DNA from: Hydrogenimonas sp.
GTDB taxonomy: Bacteria > Campylobacterota > Campylobacteria > Campylobacterales > Hydrogenimonadaceae
Assembly (NCBI GenBank): GCA_015490295.1
Contig: WFYC01000074.1
Coordinates: 1-64,000 of the forward strand
Direction: 5' to 3'
Length of the DNA: 64,000 nt
Shown: one piece after another, positions 19,665 to 27,573 of the stretch
Numbering within the stretch: position 1 is the first letter of the stretch
How the letters are laid out: the number at the start of each line of letters is the position of its first letter
The notes under the pieces: model-generated
Told to the model about the DNA's origin: nothing
Seen by the model: only the letters and a program-made list of their open reading frames with translations
Databases searched by the model: none
Program-made: the position numbers and the translations under genes

Positions 19665-20879
19665 ATGGCACAATTTGAAAAAGCAAACAGCCTGCATGAG
19701 TGGCTCGATCAGCGTCTTGCCATAGATACTCTCGAGAGAGTTCTGGCAAAAGAGTACTGGATTCCCAAAAATATCAACTTCCTATGGGCGATGGGTATGG
19801 TGCTGGCGTTTACCTTCGGTATTCTGCTGGTATCGGGGATCTTTCTGCTGATGTACTATCAGCCGAACGTGAAACTAGCGTTTGACAGCGTCAACTATAC
19901 GATCATGAGAGAGGTCGAGTTCGGATGGCTCTGGAGACACGTACACGCCGTTGCGGCATCGGTCGTTTTCCTCATAATATATATCCATATGTTCACGGGT
20001 ATCTATTACGGATCGTACAAAAAGGGCAGAGAGATGATCTGGATCTCCGGTATGCTCCTTTTCGTCACGTTCTCCGCCGAAGCTTTCAGTGGCTATATGC
20101 TTCCCTGGGGACAGATGAGCTATTGGGCCGGTATGGTTATTACAAACCTCTTCAGTGTAGGTTCTCTTGAGCTTAACGGACTTGTAGAGTGGATTCGAGG
20201 AGATTACGTTCCCGGACAGGCGTTCCTCGACAGATTCTTCATGCTGCACGTTCTGCTTCTTCCGCTTGCCATTCTCGGTCTCATAGGGCTGCACTTCGGA
20301 GCACTCAGAATACCGCACGTCAACAACCAGGACGGAGAAGAGATCGACTTTGAAGCCGAAGCGGCGAAATACAAGGCAGGTAACAAGAAAGAGGCGAAAG
20401 TTATAGCCTTTAAACCGGACTTTTTGAGTAAAGATATGTTTGTACTGAGTGTTTTCCTTATATTCTTCTTCTATCTGGTCTTCTGGCACTACAGCTTCGC
20501 TATGGATCCGATCAACTTCGATCCGGCAGACCCGATGAAGACTCCTCCGCACATCTATCCCGAGTGGTACTTCCTCTGGAGTTACGAGATTCTGCGTCCG
20601 TTCCCGAAAGACCCGGGCCTGGTGGCGTTCGGTATAGCGCAGGTGATCTTCTTCCTGATACCGTTTTTGGATAGAAGCCCGAATGTCGCTCCTGCCGTTC
20701 GACGTGGTAAGTTCAACATCTGGTTCTGGGTAATGCTTGTAGATGTCATAGTGCTTACTGTAATGGGCAAGCTTCCTCCGGAAGGTATATTCAGTACGAT
20801 AGGTCTGGTGGCTACGGTAGTGTTCTTCGCACTCTGGATTTCGCTGCCGTTCATAACGAAAAACGAAAAAGCAGTGTAG
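19665..20879 (+). CDS. petB: Cytochrome b subunit of bc1 complex
   Basis: Multi-TM, FSGYMLPWGQMSYWA, PEWYFLWSYEILR. Confidence 0.96.
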   Translation: MAQFEKANSLHEWLDQRLAIDTLERVLAKEYWIPKNINFLWAMGMVLAFTFGILLVSGIFLLMYYQPNVKLAFDSVNYTIMREVEFGWLWRHVHAVAASVVFLIIYIHMFTGIYYGSYKKGREMIWISGMLLFVTFSAEAFSGYMLPWGQMSYWAGMVITNLFSVGSLELNGLVEWIRGDYVPGQAFLDRFFMLHVLLLPLAILGLIGLHFGALRIPHVNNQDGEEIDFEAEAAKYKAGNKKEAKVIAFKPDFLSKDMFVLSVFLIFFFYLVFWHYSFAMDPINFDPADPMKTPPHIYPEWYFLWSYEILRPFPKDPGLVAFGIAQVIFFLIPFLDRSPNVAPAVRRGKFNIWFWVMLVDVIVLTVMGKLPPEGIFSTIGLVATVVFFALWISLPFITKNEKAV

Positions 20880-20889
20880 GGAGGCTGAA

Positions 20890-21822
20890 ATGAAAGAGTT
20901 GAAAATTTTGGCGGTAGTGGTATTCTTTACACTGCTTACCTATTGGGGAGTCGAGCCTTATGCGCACTCCGTTATGCATAAACATGTGGAGAGCAAAGAC
21001 TTCAAGTATGAAGATCTCAAGCCTCTGAAAAAGAGGGGCGATGCAAAAAGGGGAGCCGAAACGTTCGTGAATGCCGGCTGTACCGGATGTCACGGGGTTC
21101 AGGCCGCCAATATTCCGGCTCCGATGGATCCGATTTCCGCAGCGGCGAGTTTCGGTGTGAATCCGCCCGACCTCAGTAATGCCGGTGCGCTCTACGACGA
21201 GAAGTTCCTCGCGGCGCTTATCAAAAACCCCGCACATGCACTTAAAGTGGAGCACAAGTTTACCGAAGGTAGACAGCATCCGATGCCAGGATTCTACGGT
21301 GTGGGAGGAGATATGGAACAGGAGGTCGCCGACATCGTAGCCTATCTGAAATCGATATCGAAAAACATAGAAGAGATCACTCCGAAGATGGCGTTTGAAG
21401 ATGCGTGCGGCCGATGCCACGCCGTACACTACGAGAAGTGGACCCAAATCGGGGAGAAGCCCAAGTTCAAGCATGAAAAAGATGAGCTTCTTTTCGATGC
21501 GAAAGTGCTCGACTATCAGGACTATCTGACCAAGTATATGGGTAAACTCCCCCCTGATCTTTCGATGTATATCCGCTCTCGCGGCGAACACTACATCAGC
21601 ACCTTCATGGAAGATCCGCAGGCTCTGCTTCCGGGAACCTCCATGCCGAGAGTCGGTGTGAATAAAGAGGCTGCCGAGAAAGTTGTCGAATATCTGCAGG
21701 ATTCCGGTGACCTGAAGCGTGACGAGCGAGACAGTGTCGGAGTAATCGTAATGTTCTACCTCTTTGTCTTTGCCTTCCTCGCATATCTGTGGAAGCAGAG
21801 CATCTGGAAAGAGCTGCATTAA
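20890..21822 (+). CDS. petC: Diheme cytochrome c subunit of bc1 complex
   Basis: CTGCH and CGRCH heme motifs, N- and C-terminal TMs, follows petB. Confidence 0.9.
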   Translation: MKELKILAVVVFFTLLTYWGVEPYAHSVMHKHVESKDFKYEDLKPLKKRGDAKRGAETFVNAGCTGCHGVQAANIPAPMDPISAAASFGVNPPDLSNAGALYDEKFLAALIKNPAHALKVEHKFTEGRQHPMPGFYGVGGDMEQEVADIVAYLKSISKNIEEITPKMAFEDACGRCHAVHYEKWTQIGEKPKFKHEKDELLFDAKVLDYQDYLTKYMGKLPPDLSMYIRSRGEHYISTFMEDPQALLPGTSMPRVGVNKEAAEKVVEYLQDSGDLKRDERDSVGVIVMFYLFVFAFLAYLWKQSIWKELH

Positions 21823-21833
21823 CATAACCTCCC

Positions 21834-21878
21834 GATCGGCCGCAAACTGAAGTTTGCGGCCGATCCCCTCCTTTTTCT
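21834..21878 (+). terminator. Rho-independent terminator after petC
   Basis: Perfect 14-bp stem GATCGGCCGCAAAC-TGAA-GTTTGCGGCCGATC followed by CCCCTCCTTTTTCTC. Confidence 0.85.
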
Positions 21879-21973
21879 CCATATTCAAGCTATTTAGAGT
21901 AGAATAAGAGTAAAAAAGTAGGCACCCGGTTTGGTGTCGACACTCTCTACAATATTTTTAAAAGAGTCGAACA

Positions 21974-22939
21974 ATGCTTATAGATGGACATGGGCGCAGA
22001 GTCAACTACCTTAGAATTTCTGTAACCGAGCGCTGCAACTTCAGGTGCCAGTACTGTATGCCCGAAAAGCCCTTCTCATGGGTTCCAAGAGAGAACCTTC
22101 TAAGTTTCGAGGAGCTTTTCGAGTTTGTCAGGGTGGCCGTAGACGAGGGTATAGACAAAATACGCATCACCGGCGGAGAGCCGCTGCTAAGAGAAGATCT
22201 GGACCGTTTCATAGCGATGATAAACGGGCACAAAAGCGGGCTCGACCTTGCGCTTACTACAAACGGATTTCTTCTTGCCGATGTCGCATTCAGGCTAAAA
22301 GAGGCCGGCCTAAAAAGGATAAATGTCTCCATAGACTCCCTGAAGCCGGAAGTCGCTGCCAAAATAGCCCAAAAGGATGTCCTTTCGAGGGTGTTGGCCG
22401 GCGTAGAGAAGGCTCTGGAGGCGGGTTTGAGCGTAAAGGTTAACATGGTGCCGCTGAAAGGGATAAACGAGGACGAGATAGTCGATGTCATGGAGTACGC
22501 CAAGGCGAGGGGAATGACGATCCGCTACATCGAGTATATGGAGAACGTACACGCAAAAGCGGGACTGAAGGGGCTTACCGGCAAAGAGATACTCTTCAAG
22601 GTCAAGCAGAGATATAGCATTAGAAAAATCGGTCGCGAAGGGAGCAGCCCCGCTTTCAATTATGTTACCGACGACGGTTATAGATTCGGTGTGATAGATC
22701 CCCACAAGCACGACTTCTGCGAGAGCTGCAACCGCATTCGCCTCACCGCGGAGGGGCACCTGATTCCGTGTCTCTATTTCGACGAGGCGATGAGCATAAG
22801 AGAGGCCGTAAAGTCCGGAGATATAAAGAGAGCGACCGAGATCCTGAGGGAGGTGCTGCGCAACAAACCGGAAAAGAACCGCTGGAGCGAGGAGGATTCG
22901 GAAGAGTCCTCGAGGGCGTTTTACGAAACCGGCGGATGA
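21974..22939 (+). CDS. moaA: GTP 3',8-cyclase MoaA
   Basis: [43 protein letters not shown]-terminal GG. Confidence 0.97.
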   Translation: MLIDGHGRRVNYLRISVTERCNFRCQYCMPEKPFSWVPRENLLSFEELFEFVRVAVDEGIDKIRITGGEPLLREDLDRFIAMINGHKSGLDLALTTNGFLLADVAFRLKEAGLKRINVSIDSLKPEVAAKIAQKDVLSRVLAGVEKALEAGLSVKVNMVPLKGINEDEIVDVMEYAKARGMTIRYIEYMENVHAKAGLKGLTGKEILFKVKQRYSIRKIGREGSSPAFNYVTDDGYRFGVIDPHKHDFCESCNRIRLTAEGHLIPCLYFDEAMSIREAVKSGDIKRATEILREVLRNKPEKNRWSEEDSEESSRAFYETGG

Positions 22940-23718
22940 GCGAGATGGCTTTGGAGGAGAGCACGCTCTATCTTGTCGAGCACTTTTTTTCCATTCAGGG
23001 GGAGGGACGCTACTGCGGGGTTCCGTCCGTTTTTTTGCGCTTCGGCGGATGCAATCTGCGCTGCCCCGGCTTCGGGTGCCGCGAAGTGGATGGAAAAATG
23101 GTCTACGGATGCGATACGATTCGTGCGGTATACGGGGGGCTGTACCGCAAAAGCTGGCATCCTGTGACAAAAGAGCAACAGATCGAAAGCATAGTAGCCG
23201 AATATGAAAATAGCGTAACCTACCGCCCGGACATCGTGATTACGGGCGGGGAGCCGATGATATACGCTTCCAACCCCGTTTTTAACGCTATGCTCGAGAA
23301 GTTTGCCGCCGCCGGCTACAGGGTTACGATAGAGACCAACGCGACGATCGCCCCCTCCTTTTTGGAGCACCCTTTCTACGGCGGAGTTACGTTTGCGATG
23401 GCGGTAAAGCTTTCCGGAAGTGGAGAGCCGAAAAACAGAAGAGTTGTTCCCGAGGCGATAAAAGCGCTTGCCTTAAAGGGCAGAGAGTCGTTTTTCAAGT
23501 TCACTCTGGATGCTTCGCTGGCGGAAAACGGCGGAGCGGAGCAGATTGACGAAATTTGCACAGGATACAGCAACGAGATATACTGCATGCCCCTGGGCAG
23601 CGACGAGAGAGAGTTGAGCGCCAATGCACCGGCTGTAGCCGAATTTTGCCTCAAATACGGCTACCGCTACAGTGACAGGCTGCATGTAAGGCTCTGGAAC
23701 AGGGAGGAGAGACGATGA
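22936..23718 (+). CDS. queE: 7-carboxy-7-deazaguanine synthase QueE
   Basis: [39 protein letters not shown], followed by queD; ATGA overlap with moaA. Confidence 0.88.
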   Translation: MSEMALEESTLYLVEHFFSIQGEGRYCGVPSVFLRFGGCNLRCPGFGCREVDGKMVYGCDTIRAVYGGLYRKSWHPVTKEQQIESIVAEYENSVTYRPDIVITGGEPMIYASNPVFNAMLEKFAAAGYRVTIETNATIAPSFLEHPFYGGVTFAMAVKLSGSGEPKNRRVVPEAIKALALKGRESFFKFTLDASLAENGGAEQIDEICTGYSNEIYCMPLGSDERELSANAPAVAEFCLKYGYRYSDRLHVRLWNREERR

Positions 23719-24296
23719 AGATACGTAAAATGTTCAGGTTCGAAAACGCCCATATCGTACGCGGCTGCACGACAAGGCGATGCAGCAGGAGCATTCACGG
23801 CCACTCCTACAGGGTCGAGCTTATCCTCTCCTCTTCAGCGCTCGACCGCGGTCAGATGGTCTACGATTTCGGGCTCACAAAGGGTGTCATAAAAGCCTTT
23901 ATCGACTCGTTCGACCACGCCATAACGCTCTGGAGCGGGGACGATCCGCAATATCTCGAAGATATGAAGCGCTGGAGCGAGCGATGGGTGCAGATACCGG
24001 TCAACCCCTCTGCGGAACAGTATGCGCGGCTCTTTTTCGTTCTCGTAGAGAGAGTGTTGAAGCAGACAAAGATGGTCAATATGGAGAGCGGGGTCACGCT
24101 CGAGAGGGTAATCGTCCATGAGACCGAAACGGGGTATGCGGAGGCCGATAGAGAAGATGCGTACAGCCCCGTTTTTGGAGAGATCGATCTTTGTGGAGTG
24201 GTATTTTCACAGCGTGTAAAAGAGGAGTGGGAGAATCCGCGCATGTTCGACGAACTGCTTGAAGGGAAGAGCTTCGTCAACCCGGACACGGTTTAA
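23715..24296 (+). CDS. queD: 6-carboxytetrahydropterin synthase QueD
   Basis: FRFENAHIVRGC...SIHGHSYRVEL, DSFDHAITLW. Confidence 0.9.
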   Translation: MKIRKMFRFENAHIVRGCTTRRCSRSIHGHSYRVELILSSSALDRGQMVYDFGLTKGVIKAFIDSFDHAITLWSGDDPQYLEDMKRWSERWVQIPVNPSAEQYARLFFVLVERVLKQTKMVNMESGVTLERVIVHETETGYAEADREDAYSPVFGEIDLCGVVFSQRVKEEWENPRMFDELLEGKSFVNPDTV

Positions 24297-24436
24297 CCGG
24301 TTTAACGTCGTTACAAATAGGTCGACCGTTTTGAAGTCTTTTTTAAGCGGTATGACAATACGATATAGAAAGAGGCCGGAGCAGTTTTTAGGCAATTCTT
24401 GCCTGTGTAACACGAAATTGAAAGAGGGGAGTTTTT

Positions 24437-25036
24437 ATGAAAAAGAGAGTCGTTATTTCAGCCGCCGTTGCGGCGCTGATGCTGTTTTCGGGATGTGAGA
24501 AGAAAGAGAGCGAGAGTGTGCGGCACGAAGCGGAGCCTGCAGCAAAGAGTCAAACCGTTCAGGAGGCCGTAAAACCGGCTGAAGGGGCGGTAGTAGAAGA
24601 GAGCGGTGCGAAAGCGGAGGAGGCTGCAGAGGGTGCCATGGCAGAAAAAGAGGAGAGCCTGGTAGCCCAAAAGGTTGGCGAAGCGGCAGAAGAGGTTGAG
24701 CAGAAGGCATCCGAGATCGCCGAAAGTGTCAAAGATAGCGCAGAAGAGGCCGCATCCGTAGTGGTGGCCGCGGTTTCCAAGCCCGCAGGAGTAGATGCGG
24801 AGGCCCTTTACAAGTCGAAATGTGCCGGCTGCCATGGTGCGAAAGGTGAAAAGTATGCACTCGGAAAGAGCAATATCATAGCCGGGCAGCCCGAAGAAGA
24901 GCTTCTCAAAAAGCTCGACGGGTATAAAAACGGCACTTATGGAGGAGCTATGAAGAGCATAATGGCTTCACAGGTAACATCTTTGGATGATGAACAGAAG
25001 AGGGCCCTTGCGGAGTATATCTCTAAGCTTAAGTAA
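24437..25036 (+). CDS. Cytochrome c lipoprotein with Ala/Glu/Val-rich linker
   Basis: Lipobox LFSGC, long A/E-rich spacer, CAGCHGAKGEKYALGKSNIIAGQ. Confidence 0.88.
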   Translation: MKKRVVISAAVAALMLFSGCEKKESESVRHEAEPAAKSQTVQEAVKPAEGAVVEESGAKAEEAAEGAMAEKEESLVAQKVGEAAEEVEQKASEIAESVKDSAEEAASVVVAAVSKPAGVDAEALYKSKCAGCHGAKGEKYALGKSNIIAGQPEEELLKKLDGYKNGTYGGAMKSIMASQVTSLDDEQKRALAEYISKLK

Positions 25037-25160
25037 CTGATTTTACGCAAAATGCGTAAAATCATCTCGAAATCTTGGATTTCGAAGCTTCAGGGGGTTG
25101 TAGGGCCGTCCAGGCCCTGCCAATTTCGGGCTCTGCCCAGAGTTTGCGTAACATCAGTTA
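25034..25160 (+). repeat. Dispersed structured repeat, copy 2, between convergent cytochrome c and moeA genes
   Basis: TAACTGATTTTACGCAAA...TTTGCGTAACATCAGTTA terminal inverted repeats; internal hairpins; matches copies 1 and 3. Confidence 0.95.
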
Positions 25161-26369
25161 AGTAAAGAGCTCACGCGCCTGTTCGGCGCCTTCCGAATAG
25201 TGAATCGGGATCATCCTTACACTCTTTCCGGCTTTCAGAAAATCGGTCGAGGGAGTCGTGATGACAAACCCGTCCATCTCTTTTAGCGGGCCGACCATTC
25301 CCGGTCCCTGCTTTTCGATGATATCAAAACTCTCTCCGTTGAAACGCCCCATAAGTACCGTAAACTTGCCCGGTTTCACCTTCGTATCGCGTGCGCATAC
25401 GGTCGTTATCGGTGAAAGGTAGGGAGTGTTCACTCCTCTAAGGCGCGCTATGATGGAGCGTGCGAAAATTTCGAAGTTTGCCGCGGCCGCGGACGGGTTA
25501 CCAGGTAGATTCACTATCCATGTTTTGCCTATGCGCCCGACTGTAGTAGGCTTTCCGGGCTTTATGTCGACTTTCGAGAATAGTGTCTGCATACCGAGTC
25601 TTTGGAAGGCCTCCTTGGTGAAGTCGGCGTCGCCGACACTTACGCCGCCGCTCGTTATTATCAGGTCGCTGTCCAGGGAGACCTCTATCTGCTTCATTAT
25701 CGACTCCATCGTATCTGCGGTCGTTCCTGTAAAGCGGGCATCGCAACCCAGCTCCCGTGCCCTGGCTATGAAGGTCGGGGCGTTGGAGTTGTAAATCTGG
25801 TGAGCTTCGACACTCTCGTAGTGCATCTTCAGTTCGTGACCGGTGGCGAATATCGAGACCGTCGGTTTGCGGTAGACCCGCAGATGCGTTATGCCCTGGC
25901 TTACGAGGCGGGCGATCGCGTATGCGCTTATCCTATCTCCGCTCTCTATTATCCGCTCGCCTTTTGTGATATCTTCTCCCTTTTTGCGAATATTGGCGCC
26001 GCGCCTGAGGGAGTCGGGCATCAGAATGCCTTCGGCACTCTCTTTTGTATTCTCGACTGGTACAACCGCATCCGCACCTTCCGGTACAACCGCCCCGGTC
26101 ATAATCTTGACTCCGTGCCCTTTGGTTACCCTGACACTGCTCTCGTCACCTGCGAAAACGGTGGTCTGCGGCTCTATGGTGCCGCCGGCATCCGCCAGTG
26201 TTACTGCATAGCCGTCCATCGCGGAGTTGTCGAAGCGCGGCAGGTCGAATCCGGCGTGTATATGTTCCGCGCATATATATCCGATTGCCGATTCTATAGG
26301 GAGTATTTGGGTGTGAACCGCTTTTACGTTTTCGTGGATCATCTCCAGTGCTTCGGTTATCGATACCAT
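25158..26369 (-). CDS. moeA: Molybdopterin molybdotransferase MoeA
   Basis: RFDNSAMDGYAV, IMTGAVVPEGADAVVPVE, ITSGGVSVGD, LPGNPSAA. Confidence 0.95.
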   Translation of the reverse strand: MVSITEALEMIHENVKAVHTQILPIESAIGYICAEHIHAGFDLPRFDNSAMDGYAVTLADAGGTIEPQTTVFAGDESSVRVTKGHGVKIMTGAVVPEGADAVVPVENTKESAEGILMPDSLRRGANIRKKGEDITKGERIIESGDRISAYAIARLVSQGITHLRVYRKPTVSIFATGHELKMHYESVEAHQIYNSNAPTFIARARELGCDARFTGTTADTMESIMKQIEVSLDSDLIITSGGVSVGDADFTKEAFQRLGMQTLFSKVDIKPGKPTTVGRIGKTWIVNLPGNPSAAAANFEIFARSIIARLRGVNTPYLSPITTVCARDTKVKPGKFTVLMGRFNGESFDIIEKQGPGMVGPLKEMDGFVITTPSTDFLKAGKSVRMIPIHYSEGAEQARELFT

Positions 26370-26430
26370 CGATCTCCTTTTTTTAAGGCATAAGGCCGCT
26401 TTTTATAGTGATTATAGTACAATCACTCTT

Positions 26431-26832
26431 ATGGAAAAGATGGCACTCGAAATTCATATATCTTCCGTAGTCATACTGGCTCTCATAATCGTCACCAATA
26501 TTGCAATGATTTTGATCCAAAAAGATGACTGGAAGCTCAAAAAGTATCTAAGAATCCAGGCGACCGCATGGTCTACGGTGTTGAGTATGGTCATATTTAC
26601 CGGGATGATATTCATGGCGGTTACCCATAGTGGATTCACTGTCAAAATAATAGCTATGATCGCGGCCGCTTTGGCGCTGATCACTCTCGAAGTCAGACGC
26701 CATTTCTACCTCAAGCGTGTAAAGGCCGACACCGAGTGTTTCGAAAAGTTCAGAAAAAGGGCGCTCCGCTACTATATCTTCGAGCTGTTGTGGCTTCTGA
26801 TAGTAGGAGGTCTCTCGCCGCAGCTTCCCTGA
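26431..26832 (+). CDS. Hypothetical membrane protein
   Basis: 133 aa with several TM segments; located directly upstream of rsmE. Confidence 0.6.
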   Translation: MEKMALEIHISSVVILALIIVTNIAMILIQKDDWKLKKYLRIQATAWSTVLSMVIFTGMIFMAVTHSGFTVKIIAMIAAALALITLEVRRHFYLKRVKADTECFEKFRKRALRYYIFELLWLLIVGGLSPQLP

Positions 26833-26842
26833 AGGAGCCTTT

Positions 26843-27511
26843 ATGCAGTTTCTCTACCATCCTGATGCCGGCCTGCCTTCGATTACGGTCGAAGGGGAGG
26901 CGTACCGCTATCTCTTCAAAGTTCGCCGCCATAAAAGAGGTGACTCTGTCGCGCTCCGCAATCTAAAAGATTCGTATCTGTGCCGTTACCGTATAGAGTC
27001 GGTCTCCAAAAGGGAGGCGATTCTGCTCTTCGAGAGCAAAAGGGAGCTTACGGTAATGCCGTCCAGAAGGGTCCATATAGGATGGTGCCTCACGGATCCC
27101 AAAAGCGTGGAGAAGAGCCTTCCGATCCTAAACGAGCTCGGTATATGGAAGATATCGTTCATCTACTGCGACCGGAGCCAGAAGAACTTCACTCTCGACC
27201 TGGGCCGCATGAAGCGCATACTTGTAAATTCGTCCCAGCAGTGCGGTCGAAGCGAAATGATGGAGCTGGAGATTCTCGGTCCGACCGAAGAGTACCTCGA
27301 AAAATATCCCCGTAGCGCCATACTCGATTTCGGCGGAGCCCCGCTTCCATGCGAAGCGCGGATCGACTCCATTCTGGTAGGGTGCGAAGGGGGCTTCAGT
27401 GAAGCAGAGAGAAAACTTTTTGAAAATATGACGATTTATGGAGTGGATACGCCGTTGATATTGCGCAGCGAAAGTGCTGTTGCGACAATAGGCGCAAGGC
27501 TCATTTTATAA
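26843..27511 (+). CDS. rsmE: 16S rRNA (uracil1498-N3)-methyltransferase RsmE
   Basis: HKRGDSVALRN, CDRSQKNF, LVGCEGGFSEAE, LRSESAVATIGARL. Confidence 0.92.
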   Translation: MQFLYHPDAGLPSITVEGEAYRYLFKVRRHKRGDSVALRNLKDSYLCRYRIESVSKREAILLFESKRELTVMPSRRVHIGWCLTDPKSVEKSLPILNELGIWKISFIYCDRSQKNFTLDLGRMKRILVNSSQQCGRSEMMELEILGPTEEYLEKYPRSAILDFGGAPLPCEARIDSILVGCEGGFSEAERKLFENMTIYGVDTPLILRSESAVATIGARLIL

Positions 27512-27573
27512 GTTAACGGAGGAGCCGGCGTAAATTTTAATAAACTTCAAGATTGATGGTTTCTGGAGCGTAA

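Noticed and set aside
20851-21888. 345-aa minus-strand ORF
   Set aside because: Antisense to petC and its terminator; no domain signature.
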